A DNA stretch of 54,264 nucleotides from Mesorhizobium sp. LSHC420B00 (GCF_000503055.1 NZ_AYVY01000031.1:4496-58759), one strand, 5' to 3'; shown: positions 1 to 10,427, counted from the stretch's first letter. Program-made: numbers and translations. The notes: generated from the letters alone by a model not told the origin.

Positions 1-258
1 GTCGATGCCGGTTTGCGCGAGCGCCTCACCGTCGACGGCAAGCAACCGCAAAGCGTCGTCGTGGTGAGCGTCAAGGCCGCTTACATGCACTGCGCCAAGG
101 CCTTCATGCGCTCCGAATTGTGGAAGCCGGAGAGCTGGTACGACCGCGCGACGCTGCCGACGCTCGGCCAGATCCTGCGCGACCAGTTGGCGCTCGCCGA
201 TTCGGCCGAGGCGACCGACCGCTGGCTGGACGAGGAATACAGAGAGACCATGTGGTAG
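1..258 (+). CDS. PPOX-class flavin-binding family protein, C-terminal part (5' end outside window)
   Basis: The reading frame is open from the first base, so the start lies upstream of the window. The 85 visible residues resemble the C-terminus of pyridoxamine 5'-phosphate oxidase-like FMN proteins of the MSMEG_1061 type: a hydrophobic beta-strand (VVVVSVKAAYMHC), the segment KAFMRSELWKPESWYD, and a helical tail ending WLDEEYRETMW. In this family the KA(F/Y)xRSxLW stretch closes the flavin-binding barrel. Substrate is unknown for these proteins. The stop lies two bases before a possible GTG start of the next gene, an FMN reductase, so the two could be co-transcribed; a shared flavin theme fits but is inference. 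Confidence 0.7.
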   Translation, partial: VDAGLRERLTVDGKQPQSVVVVSVKAAYMHCAKAFMRSELWKPESWYDRATLPTLGQILRDQLALADSAEATDRWLDEEYRETMW

Positions 259-259
259 T

Positions 260-832
260 GTGCCCGGCGACGAATCGCTCGAGCCGGTCTCCATTTCCTT
301 GCTCAACATCCTCGCCATCTCTGGCAGCCTGCGCGCCGCCTCGACCAATTCGGCCCTGGTCGCGGCACTCGCGCAAAACGCGCTGCCGGACTGTCACGTC
401 GCCGTCTACGATGGGCTTGGGCGGCTGCCGATCTTCAACCCCGACGACGAAGGCGAGCGAACGCCACCGCAAGCAGCGGCGCTGATCGACGCGGTCACCG
501 CCGCTGACGGCGTCATCGTCTCCTGCCCGGAATATGCCCATGGTGTGCCAGGCGGCCTGAAGAACGCGCTCGACTGGCTGGTGTCGCGCGATGCAGCCGT
601 CGGCAAACCGGCCATGCTGGTACATGCCTCGCCGCGCTCGCTGTTTGCCCGCGCCGCACTTGCCGAGATCATGCGGACAATGTCTTTCGCGCTCTATGAG
701 GAAGCAGCGCTCGAAATCGCGTTGCTCGGCAAGAAGCCGCCGGAGGTGGAGAAAATCCTGGCGCAGCCGGCAAGTAGGCAGACAATGCGCGATGCCCTAT
801 CCGCCTTCGCGGAGTTCATCCGCTCGCGGTGA
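260..832 (+). CDS. NADPH-dependent FMN reductase / flavodoxin-fold oxidoreductase
   Basis: Flavodoxin-like fold protein of the NADPH-dependent FMN reductase family (ChrR/ArsH/azoreductase relatives), soluble, reducing FMN or quinones with NAD(P)H. Visible features: the N-terminal strand and phosphate-binding loop ILAISGSLRAASTNSALV, the second motif PEYAHGVPGGLKNALDWLV, which is the classic PEYxxxxPGxLKNAxDW signature that packs on the flavin, and a C-terminal helix. A GTG start at 260 gives 190 residues; the in-frame TTG at 299 gives an N-terminus (LLNILAISGS) closer to family length and may be the true start. It follows the PPOX gene almost without a gap, which suggests one transcript. Physiological substrate is not evident. 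Confidence 0.85.
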   Translation: MPGDESLEPVSISLLNILAISGSLRAASTNSALVAALAQNALPDCHVAVYDGLGRLPIFNPDDEGERTPPQAAALIDAVTAADGVIVSCPEYAHGVPGGLKNALDWLVSRDAAVGKPAMLVHASPRSLFARAALAEIMRTMSFALYEEAALEIALLGKKPPEVEKILAQPASRQTMRDALSAFAEFIRSR

Positions 833-850
833 ACGTCGGGCCGTGCTTTC

Positions 851-1080
851 GTCATCCTAGGGCGGAGCAAGGAGCGAAGCGACGCGGCGCAGACCCTAGG
901 ATCCATGCCGTGACATTCGTCGGAGATGCAGCGGTTCGGGAAGGCCGCCGGAGGCCTGACGTTGGACATTACACCGGCGCGCTGCACAACAGAACCGCAC
1001 CGCTGTTCTACTGGTAGGTCACGGCATGGATCCCAGGGTCTCCGCGACGGAGCTTCGCTCCTGCTCCGCCCTGGGATGAC
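851..1080. repeat. Large inverted repeat with about 63-bp arms and a 100-bp centre
   Basis: Two arms (851-914 and 1018-1080) are near reverse complements: the left begins GTCATCCTAGGGCGGAGCAA and ends ATCCATGCCGTGAC, the right starts GTCACGGCATGGATCC and ends CGCCCTGGGATGAC. Each arm is itself a smaller imperfect palindrome (cctaggg / ccctagg in the left arm). The 103-bp centre carries no convincing gene. Repeats of this look are common between genes of Mesorhizobium and are often mis-annotated as short proteins; that statement is from general knowledge, not a search. It fills the gap between two convergent genes, so it could also act as a transcript end. Confidence 0.75.
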
Positions 1081-1114
1081 GACGCTAGGGGCTGCGGCCA
1101 ATCTGAGCCGGGAA

Positions 1115-1324
1115 CTAGCCCTTCCGTCTCCGCGTCTCGACGTCGGTCTCGCCGACGAACCAGTCGCGTGCAGCGACTTCCTCGAACACCACCCAGACAT
1201 CGTTGCTGGTCAGGCCGGTGGCGCCGGTGATGGCCGCCGTCACCTGGGCGGCGATCGCGGCCTTTTTGCCGGCCGGGTCATCGGCAATCACCTCCTTGAC
1301 CAGGCGGATATTCACGAATGGCAT
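1115..1324 (-). CDS. 4-oxalocrotonate tautomerase family protein
   Basis: A 69-residue protein of the 4-oxalocrotonate tautomerase superfamily, small beta-alpha-beta enzymes that use an N-terminal proline as catalytic base for keto-enol tautomerisation. After Met removal Pro2 would be exposed (MPFVNIRLVKE), and the C-terminal part VWVVFEEVAARDWFVGE matches the family's second strand and its conserved tail. The ATG at 1324 is preceded on its strand by a purine-rich AGGGAGGGCACC ribosome-binding site. It lies downstream of the SMP-30 lactonase gene, 32 bp away in the same orientation, so the pair probably forms a small catabolic operon. The true substrate cannot be read from sequence. Confidence 0.88.
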   Translation of the reverse strand: MPFVNIRLVKEVIADDPAGKKAAIAAQVTAAITGATGLTSNDVWVVFEEVAARDWFVGETDVETRRRKG

Positions 1325-1356
1325 GGTGCCCTCCCTTGGATATGCTTGGCGGCCGT

Positions 1357-2274
<918 letters not shown>

Positions 2275-2427
2275 GGTTCCTCCCGGTATCAATCGCTTGG
2301 CGAGCCGCGATCAAGCCAGCCTGCGATCGATATGGCAAGATCGATGATGCGTCAGAAGCATTATGGAAACGAATGCTGGCCCAGGCGGCAGGTCACATCC
2401 CGCTAACCGGCTATGCGCCCAGCGCAA

Positions 2428-2463
2428 TGGTGCATTGCAACATCTTATTTTTGCAACGCACCA
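2428..2463. promoter_or_regulatory. Near-perfect 13-bp inverted repeat upstream of the DUF1127 gene
   Basis: The arms TGGTGCATTGCAA and TTGCAACGCACCA are reverse complements at 12 of 13 positions and are separated by the AT-rich 10-bp spacer catcttattt. The site is about 75 bp before the DUF1127 start and about 155 bp from the divergent SMP-30 gene. It has the form of a two-half-site operator; it lacks the T run of a terminator. No regulator gene is adjacent. Rhizobial DUF1127 genes are known targets of LysR-type regulators such as VtlR/LsrB, but assigning this site to any protein is speculation. Confidence 0.45.
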
Positions 2464-2537
2464 TAACTATGTCATGCTCCGTATCGATCAAGGGAGGAAC
2501 AACTGGCCGCGAAATGCGGCGTAAAAGGAAACTCGCT

Positions 2538-2705
2538 ATGATCATCGACAGCCTCATGAGCCGCGCTCGCGCCAGCATCGCCAAGCGCCGGCATTACAAC
2601 CGCCTCGTCGCCGAAATCGACAGCTTCAGCAGCCGCGACCTCGCCGACATGCGCGCCGACCGCTCAGAAATGCTCTACCAGGTCCACAAGCAGATCTACG
2701 GCTGA
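2538..2705 (+). CDS. DUF1127 domain small arginine-rich protein
   Basis: A 55-residue basic protein with the DUF1127 (YjiS-like) helix-turn-helix-like pattern: RRHYNRLVAEIDSFSSRDLADMRADRSEM, where the LxxxSDRxLxDIGxxR consensus appears as IDSFSSRDLADMRADR. In Agrobacterium and other rhizobia DUF1127 proteins bind RNA and influence phosphate metabolism and small-RNA turnover; whether this copy does so is inference. The start ATG follows AAAAGGAAACTCGCT, a good ribosome-binding site; the longer open frame upstream is not supported. The gene stands alone after a 260-bp intergenic region containing the inverted repeat at 2428. Confidence 0.85.
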   Translation: MIIDSLMSRARASIAKRRHYNRLVAEIDSFSSRDLADMRADRSEMLYQVHKQIYG

Positions 2706-2715
2706 GGCGAACACA

Positions 2716-2776
2716 TGATCCCGAACCGAAGGTCGGCGCAGCAAAAAGTTGCAGACTTTTCGGACGAGAGCATGCG
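2716..2776. repeat. Degenerate member of the catgatcc...gagcatg dyad repeat
   Basis: Between two convergent genes the sequence begins CATGATCCCGAACCGAAGG and ends TTTTCGGACGAGAGCATGCG. The outer words catgatcccgaa and ttttcgg...gcatg match those of the intact 49-bp dyad repeats at 12836 and 41331, but the middle has been replaced by a small hairpin region (gcaaaaagttgcagacttttc). It looks like a decayed or variant copy of that family. Confidence 0.4.
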
Positions 2777-2798
2777 TAATTAGAATTGTTCGATCGGT

Positions 2799-3842
2799 TT
2801 AACCCATCCATTCGATCCAGCGGCCGTGATAATCGCAATGGGCCAAGCGGCGTGTCTCGCCGCCCGGCCATAGGGTCAGGCTGAGTACCGCCCAATTGTT
2901 TGTGGGATCGCGCGGCTCCATCCTCAGCCTTGAGATAGGTGCAGCGGCCGTGGCCTGTCTGCCCGCCTGCTCCAGGGTGGCGGTGATGGCATCCTTGGTC
3001 GCCCGCGGCAAATATTGCCACATGATCGAATGATAGAGGACGAAGGCGCCGTCCTGCTGCCGTGCGGCCAGTGCCTTCTCGACAAACTCCGCTCCATCCG
3101 CCCTGACAAGCAGCGGCGGGAACTTTTCGGCAAGTGACAGCGCGGCGTCGAGCCGGGCCAGCCGCGCCGCCTGATCGGCCCAGATGAAGGACCGAAGCCG
3201 TAGCCGCGCGGCCGCGTCGGCGAAGTCGACCGGCGCGATGTCGCAGCCGGAGCGATGGCGAACGTTGATCTCTCCATTCAGCGGAACAGCACGGCCACGC
3301 ACCTCTGGCGCCAGCCGGACGGGGGAGGCCTGGTCGCCCCACTCGGCATCGCCATAGCGATAGTGAAAGCTGTCGAACAGGAGATTGAGCCCAGCGCTGG
3401 CGCCGATCTCACACAGATCCAGCGGCAAGCCGGTTTCGCGCGCGACCGTCAGAAATCCTGGCAGCAGCATCGCCGACCGGGCGATCTCATTCGTCTGCGG
3501 GGCGCCGGCGAGGCCAGCGACGATCCGCTCGTCGGATCGCGCAATTGCTTCCGGCAGCACCGCCGCGATCTCATCTTCGCTTGTTTGGTTAGGCGGATAA
3601 ACTTGTGTCAGTCGCTCATCCGCACCCGTCAGGACCAATGCATGCAGCGCGCCGCAGAGCCGCAAGGAGAGGCCGTCCGCGCGCGCGTCGCCCGGCCAAC
3701 CGCGTACCGCCTGCCCGGTCCTGGTGTTTGCGTCGAGAACCTTGGCCAGCGCACGGCATAATTTCGCGGTGAACGGCGAGCCAAGCCCGTCACAGGCTTT
3801 CGCCTGAGCCAGAAAATGATCGCGGATGTCTCGTTCGTCCAT
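2799..3842 (-). CDS. DUF2332 domain-containing protein
   Basis: A 347-residue protein matching the DUF2332 family, whose members have no firmly established function. Typical features are the N-terminal helical region with FTAKLCRALAKVLD, the segment LPGFLTVARETGLPLDLCEIGASAGLNLLFD, which resembles a glycine-rich SAM-binding motif I (EIGASAGLN), and a C-terminal GRWIEW ending. The motif suggests a Rossmann-like methyltransferase relative, which is inference. The start ATG lies 15 bp after the ccmG stop, so the gene is probably the last of the ccm transcript, though there is no known functional link to cytochrome c assembly. Confidence 0.8.
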   Translation of the reverse strand: MDERDIRDHFLAQAKACDGLGSPFTAKLCRALAKVLDANTRTGQAVRGWPGDARADGLSLRLCGALHALVLTGADERLTQVYPPNQTSEDEIAAVLPEAIARSDERIVAGLAGAPQTNEIARSAMLLPGFLTVARETGLPLDLCEIGASAGLNLLFDSFHYRYGDAEWGDQASPVRLAPEVRGRAVPLNGEINVRHRSGCDIAPVDFADAAARLRLRSFIWADQAARLARLDAALSLAEKFPPLLVRADGAEFVEKALAARQQDGAFVLYHSIMWQYLPRATKDAITATLEQAGRQATAAAPISRLRMEPRDPTNNWAVLSLTLWPGGETRRLAHCDYHGRWIEWMG

Positions 3843-3857
3843 CGCGTTTTCCGGTCC

Positions 3858-4433
3858 TCAGCCCGGTGCCGTCAGCGCCTTCTCGATCTCCGGCAGCAGC
3901 AGCGTCTGCGCCGAGTCCGGCGTCAGCGGCCCGACATGCTTGTAGGCGATCTTGCCATCCTTTCCGATGACGAAGGTCTCCGGCACGCCGTAGACACCCC
4001 AGTCGATCGCTGTGCGCCCGGCCTGGTCGACGCCGATCGCCTGGAACGGATTGCCGAGATCGCCAAGGAACCGACGGGCGTTTTCCGGCTGGTCCTTGTA
4101 GTTCAGCGCTGCCATGACGAAGCGTCTGTCCTGCGACAGCGCCAGCAGCACCGGATGCTCGTCGCGGCATGGCGCGCACCAGGACGCGAAGACGTTGACC
4201 AGCGTCACTTTGCCGGCGAACTGTTTTGAATCGAGGCCCGGCAAATTGGTGCCCTCGAGCGCCGGCAGGTTGGTCTGCGGCGCCGGCAAGCCGATCAGCG
4301 CCGACGGCACTTCCGACACGTCGCGCCCGGACAACAGCTGCGCCAGGAACAATCCCGCCAGCCCGAGAAAGACCAGCAGCGGCACCAGCACGATCAGGCG
4401 GCGACGCGCCGGTGTTTCCGTTTCCGTGCTCAT
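3858..4433 (-). CDS. ccmG: Thiol:disulfide interchange protein CcmG (DsbE/CycY)
   Basis: Membrane-anchored periplasmic thioredoxin that keeps apocytochrome c or its chaperone reduced during haem ligation. The 191 residues show an N-terminal membrane anchor at about residues 13-34 (RLIVLVPLLVFLGLAGLFLA), then a thioredoxin fold with the redox motif WCAPC (Cys86, Cys89) in LVNVFASWCAPCRDEHP and the cis-Pro region GVYGVPETFVIGKDGKI; GVYGVPE is a hallmark of CcmG. Its start overlaps the ccmD stop by four bases (ATGA), which fixes the start and implies translational coupling. Confidence 0.95.
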   Translation of the reverse strand: MSTETETPARRRLIVLVPLLVFLGLAGLFLAQLLSGRDVSEVPSALIGLPAPQTNLPALEGTNLPGLDSKQFAGKVTLVNVFASWCAPCRDEHPVLLALSQDRRFVMAALNYKDQPENARRFLGDLGNPFQAIGVDQAGRTAIDWGVYGVPETFVIGKDGKIAYKHVGPLTPDSAQTLLLPEIEKALTAPG

Positions 4434-4597
4434 GATTTTGCTGCCTTGTCGGAGCGCCGGCGCACGCCGGACGCCTCCAGCTCGGCGAGCTCTCGCTTGC
4501 GGCCGCGCTGGTCGAGCAGGATCCAGCCAACCAGCCCGGCCAGCACCACGGCCGTAATGGCATAGGCGGCGGTGACATAAAGGGCATGCATGCTCAT
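4430..4597 (-). CDS. ccmD: Haem exporter protein CcmD
   Basis: A 55-residue single-pass membrane protein with the usual CcmD layout: short N-terminus with His and Tyr (MSMHALYVTAAYAITAVV), one transmembrane helix at about residues 9-28 ending GWILLDQRGRKREL, and a basic cytoplasmic tail. CcmD stabilises the release of holo-CcmE from the CcmABC complex at the inner membrane. The ATG at 4597 gives the expected length; an internal Met two codons later is possible. The stop overlaps the ccmG start. A 12-codon in-frame mini ORF ends at its start codon. Normally ccmC lies immediately upstream; here it does not. Confidence 0.9.
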   Translation of the reverse strand: MSMHALYVTAAYAITAVVLAGLVGWILLDQRGRKRELAELEASGVRRRSDKAAKS

Positions 4598-4699
4598 TTT
4601 CCCGATCCAAGGCTTCTCACGGCGAAATTCATAGCCTCACCGGCTGTTTGTCGCAATGAACGGGTCTGCGGCAGATTTGCGGTTATCGCAAGCCGAAGG

Positions 4700-5078
4700 T
4701 CACTGCGAAAGCAAAACACCTGATATGTTTTTGATACGCATGTATTGGCACGTCAGGGACAGCCTGACAGCCCCTTCGCAGGTAAGCAGGATTCTACCGG
4801 CGTCATCCCACATCCTGATTGCACTGGAGCCATGGCTCTGGAACTTGCGAAGGCTAATGGATTCGACCGCGATGAACTCAAGCCCCGAAAGACACGGCAT
4901 TGAACGCCGCCCATTTGGCGGGGGGCCGGTAGGGAAGGACGGTCGAGATGAAGGAAAGGTGCATGCTAGGCCCGTTGCGGTCCATCTTGGCCCCGGTAAC
5001 CTCGACGGAGGACAGATCGGGGTAGTTGCCGTAGATGGTCTGGAGAAAGATCGGGTTCTCTATGCGCAGCGGCCACAT
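4700..5078 (-). pseudogene. Imm50-like immunity protein gene, interrupted by a +1 frameshift
   Basis: Two overlapping frames together read like one Imm50-family protein of about 125 residues. The first frame starts with an ATG overlapping the ccmB stop (TGATG) and contains NPIFLQTIYGNYPDL, MDRNGPSMHLSF and RPPAKWAAFNAV; it stops at 4878. The other frame resumes with GLEFIAVESISLRKF and ends LSLTCQYMRIKNISGVLLSQ. The patterns GP.hhLxh, PPxKW, N.V and hRhxxIS are those I know from Imm50. Removing one base from a run of four (C at 4883-4886 on the plus strand) fuses the frames. Imm50 proteins protect against polymorphic toxins; no toxin gene is nearby. The family call is by memory of the pattern, not a search. 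The DNA is less GC-rich than the flanking ccm genes. Confidence 0.55.
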
Positions 5079-5743
5079 CAATCCGTTCCGTGCCGCAGCG
5101 CCAGCGCCGCTGCCACCGGCCCGAGCACGGCAAGAAACAGGGTCAGCGCGGTAAGAATGAGGAAGGGATGCAGGAAGGGATCGGGGTCCGCCACCGCGCC
5201 ATAGCTTGCCGATACGCCGAAGATCAGTACGGGAATGGTCAGCGGCAGCACCAGCACCGAGATCAGCAGTCCGCCGCGCGGCAACGCTACCGCCACCGCG
5301 GCACCGGCAGCACCGATGAAGGTGATCGCCGGCGTGCCGACCAGAAGCGTCAGCGCCGTGGCGCCGATGCCGGCCGGCTCCATGTTCATGAACAGGCCGA
5401 GCAGGGGAGCCGCGACGACCAGCGGCAGCACGCTTCCCGCCCAATGCGCCAGGCATTTCGTCAGCACGGTCAGGGCCAGCATGTGCCGGTCGTTGCCAAG
5501 CACCAGAAGATCGAGCGAGCCGTCCTCGCGGTCAGCCTGGAACAGCCGGTCGAGGCCGAGCAGGCAGGCCAGCAAGGCGGCGATCCACAGGATCGCCGGG
5601 CCGATGCGGGCCAGCAGCTTCAGGTCGGGACCGACGCCGAAGGGGATGGTCGCGATAACGGCGAGAAAGAAAATCACGCCGGTAAGCGCCCCGCCGCCGG
5701 CGCGGATACTTAAGCGGATGTCGCGCAGGAAGAGGGCTAGCAT
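5078..5743 (-). CDS. ccmB: Haem exporter protein CcmB
   Basis: Permease-like subunit of the CcmABCD complex, an integral inner-membrane protein needed to release haem-loaded CcmE. The 221 residues are the family length, with six hydrophobic spans, the N-terminal LFLRDIRLSIRAGG typical of CcmB, and the segment LLAPTIGPAILW-like region here ARIGPAILWIAALLACLLGLDRLFQADREDGSLD, whose LdrlfqxDxedGsLd stretch is characteristic. Start placed at ATG 5743. A 49-bp-arm palindrome separates it from ccmA, and its stop overlaps the start of the Imm50-like gene rather than being followed by ccmC. Confidence 0.93.
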   Translation of the reverse strand: MLALFLRDIRLSIRAGGGALTGVIFFLAVIATIPFGVGPDLKLLARIGPAILWIAALLACLLGLDRLFQADREDGSLDLLVLGNDRHMLALTVLTKCLAHWAGSVLPLVVAAPLLGLFMNMEPAGIGATALTLLVGTPAITFIGAAGAAVAVALPRGGLLISVLVLPLTIPVLIFGVSASYGAVADPDPFLHPFLILTALTLFLAVLGPVAAALALRHGTD

Positions 5744-5766
5744 GATGTGAGATGCTTTCGCCCAGG

Positions 5767-5923
5767 CACCCCCCTCTGTCCTGCCGGACATCTCCCCCGC
5801 AAGGGGGGAGATTGGATGTCGCCTCGGCTTTCGTCAGTCTTCAACGTGAAAGAGAGGGCGAGTCGTTGAAACCGCCAATCTCCCCCCTTGCGGGGGAGAT
5901 GTCCGGCAGGACAGAGGGGGGTG
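5767..5923. repeat. Inverted repeat with 49-bp arms inside the ccm operon
   Basis: The arms (5767-5815 and 5875-5923) are almost perfect reverse complements: CACCCCCCTCTGTCCTGCCG...AGATTGG and CCAATCTCCCC...CAGAGGGGGGTG. Each arm contains its own small stem (atctccccc / gggggagat and tgtcctgccggaca), so the whole folds as a cruciform-like nested hairpin with a 59-bp centre. The same core words (cccctctgtcc, ggacagagggg) recur in the perfect hairpin at 46395. It lies between the ccmA stop and ccmB start and could affect read-through, mRNA stability or processing. Confidence 0.8.
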
Positions 5924-5939
5924 CGACAGAGCGCCGGCA

Positions 5940-6548
5940 TCACCCAACCATCCCCATCACAAGCTCCCTCGCCCCCTCCAGCCCCAGCGGCAAATGCGTG
6001 GCCGCAACCACGATCCCCCCACCATCGAGATGCTTCCGCATTAGCCCGCCGAATCTCTCCTCCGAAGCCTTGTCCAGTCCCGCCGTCGGCTCATCGAGCA
6101 GCCACAATGGCCGATGACTGACCAGCAGTTTTGCGATCGCGGCGCGGCGGCGCTGGCCGGTCGAGAGATAGCCGAACGGCAGATGGCCGATGCCGCCCAA
6201 CCCGACGGTCTCCAGCGCCTCTTCAACACCCCTGGAACCGGCGCCCGAAAAATCGCGCCAGAAGCACAGATTCTCCTTAACGGTGAGTGCGCTCTTCATT
6301 GCGTCGAGGTGGCCGAGATAGTGACAGGCCGAGGCGGCCGACGGAAAGTCTTCGCCACCACCTTCGAACCGCACACGGCCTGCCGCCACCGGCAACAGTC
6401 CGGCGATGATCCTGAGCAGCGTCGATTTGCCGGCGCCGTTCGCCCCGGTGACGACCAGCGCCTGGCCATCCCCCAGCGCGAATTCGATGCCGGAAAATAC
6501 CGTCTCGCCGCCGCGTTCGCCGCCCAGATTTTCGGCGATCAGCCGCAT
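5940..6548 (-). CDS. ccmA: Haem exporter ATP-binding protein CcmA
   Basis: ABC-type ATPase of the CcmABCD complex that drives release of holo-CcmE for cytochrome c maturation. All nucleotide-binding motifs are present in 202 residues: Walker A TGANGAGKSTLLR, the family-specific signature YLSTGQRRRAAIAKLL (in place of LSGGQ), Walker B LWLLDEPTAGLD, and the switch histidine in VVAATH. Short length and the STGQRRR signature distinguish CcmA from other ABC ATPases. It is the first gene of the leftward ccm transcript and is divergent from acnA, sharing a 283-bp promoter region. Confidence 0.95.
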   Translation of the reverse strand: MRLIAENLGGERGGETVFSGIEFALGDGQALVVTGANGAGKSTLLRIIAGLLPVAAGRVRFEGGGEDFPSAASACHYLGHLDAMKSALTVKENLCFWRDFSGAGSRGVEEALETVGLGGIGHLPFGYLSTGQRRRAAIAKLLVSHRPLWLLDEPTAGLDKASEERFGGLMRKHLDGGGIVVAATHLPLGLEGARELVMGMVG

Positions 6549-6614
6549 CCGTTCCCCTTCGCCGAAAGTTCAAGCGCGGCTTCGGTGCGCCGCAGCAAAA
6601 ATGGCAATTCCGTG

Positions 6615-6631
6615 TCTAGAACTATTCCAGA
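6615..6631. promoter_or_regulatory. Candidate iron-control element (Irr-type box) between ccmA and acnA
   Basis: The dyad TCTAGAA-cta-TTCCAGA (6 of 7 positions symmetric) resembles the rhizobial iron control element TTTAGAA-N3-TTCTAAA bound by Irr, matching it at 11 of 14 specified positions by eye. It lies 67 bp before ccmA and about 200 bp before acnA. Haem, cytochrome and iron-sulfur enzyme genes are known classes of Irr-controlled genes in Rhizobiales, so the position makes sense, but this is a pattern match and not a scored prediction. Confidence 0.35.
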
Positions 6632-6831
6632 AAATTCTCTATATCCGCATCATCCGTGCCAGCGGTCGGCACGGGAACCGAATTTGCGCCGAACCAGCGC
6701 GCGTGCCGCCTTGAACGGCCCGGACGCTTGGGAACGGATAGCGGAAATGGCCGTACCCGCACCTTTGCGCGTGATTTGCATGCCCACTGGCGTCCGTTCC
6801 CTCCCCGGCAACCGACAGTTAGGGATCGCAC

Positions 6832-9522
<2,691 letters not shown>

Positions 9523-9594
9523 GGGAGTAGGGCAATAAGGGAGTAGGGCAGTAGGGGAAGCAAGGACAAGCACCTACTGCCCAACTGCCCTACT
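9523..9594. repeat. Short direct and inverted repeats between acnA and the ceramidase-like gene
   Basis: After the acnA stop the word GGGAGTAGGGCA appears twice in tandem (near 9524 and 9540), and the second copy, AGTAGGGCAGTAGG at 9542-9555, is mirrored by CCTACTGCCCAACTGCCCTACT at 9573-9594, the last bases of which run into the stop of the convergent gene. The structure could fold as a hairpin serving both convergent transcripts. It lacks a clear T run, so a simple intrinsic terminator is not certain. Confidence 0.55.
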
Positions 9595-10252
9595 TTGGCT
9601 TTCCAAACCGCGCTGTCGCCGCCAGCAGCACGCCGAGCATCAGCCCGTTGAGGATGTGCCACAGGAAATGCGTGCCGAGCGGAAAGCCGCCGCAGACCAG
9701 CGGATCGATCATCCGGCAGACGACCGACACGACGAAGATCGCCGAACCCGCCAGATTGTACCAGCCGGCACGATTGCCGCTGGCCGCCACCCAGGCGCCG
9801 AAGAAGGCAAGCGCCAGGAAGGGCGGCAGATAGCCGGTCGTGCCGTTCGACGCTTGGCGCAGCCAGTCCGGCACGGCAAAGGTCACCAGCCCGGCAACGG
9901 CGTAAAAGGCGACGAAGATGACGATCGCCTTGCCCCATTTCATGCCGAGAAAACGTCGCAGGTTGAACAGCGTGTAGGCCAGCGTGAACCCTGCAATCGG
10001 CAGCACGTCGGCCAGGATCATTCCCCTTGTGGCAAAGGTGTGGAACAGCGACGAGCCGACGCCGATCGCCACCACCCACCAGGCCAGCACTTCGGCGAAG
10101 GCGCCGGTGCCGCGCTTGCGCACCTGCCAGACACCCCATAGCCCGGCGGCAAAAAAAGCCAGATTGCTCAGCGCATTGAGCGGTTCAGCCCAGAATTCCG
10201 GCCCCGTCCGTTCGCAATAGAGGTCGACCGGCGCCAGGAGAGATTGCCACAT
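9590..10252 (-). CDS. Ceramidase domain-containing integral membrane protein
   Basis: Multi-pass membrane protein (about seven hydrophobic spans, 220 residues) of the alkaline ceramidase/PAQR-like CREST hydrolase group. Diagnostic pieces are the N-terminal VDLYCERTGPEFWAEPLNALSNLAF, the early HxSSLFHT-like segment GVGSSLFHTFATR, and the late GTHFLWHILNGLML, together supplying the conserved Ser and His residues proposed to bind zinc. Bacterial members are generally uncharacterised; ceramide hydrolysis in this organism is not established. Start chosen at the ATG at 10252 because family members begin just before the DxYCER motif; a GTG 15 codons upstream is also in frame. Confidence 0.8.
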   Translation of the reverse strand: MWQSLLAPVDLYCERTGPEFWAEPLNALSNLAFFAAGLWGVWQVRKRGTGAFAEVLAWWVVAIGVGSSLFHTFATRGMILADVLPIAGFTLAYTLFNLRRFLGMKWGKAIVIFVAFYAVAGLVTFAVPDWLRQASNGTTGYLPPFLALAFFGAWVAASGNRAGWYNLAGSAIFVVSVVCRMIDPLVCGGFPLGTHFLWHILNGLMLGVLLAATARFGKPK

Positions 10253-10427
10253 GCTGATTGCCGCCCGAATCGCTTCCATCGTGAAGTGCGCGTCCACCTA
10301 TTGCGCCCTTGCCAGCGGTTGCAACGGCAAAATTTCACCGCAACGTGACTTCCCGTTGACTGCCGCTTCTGCCACATATTTCGACAATCAGAACAAAGCC
10401 GGCATCACCGGCGGGATCGGAACGGCC

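Noticed and set aside
829..1017. Small ORFs over the repeat at 851-1080 on both strands
   Set aside because: They translate a palindromic repeat, have no ribosome-binding site and no domain; such calls are known artefacts.
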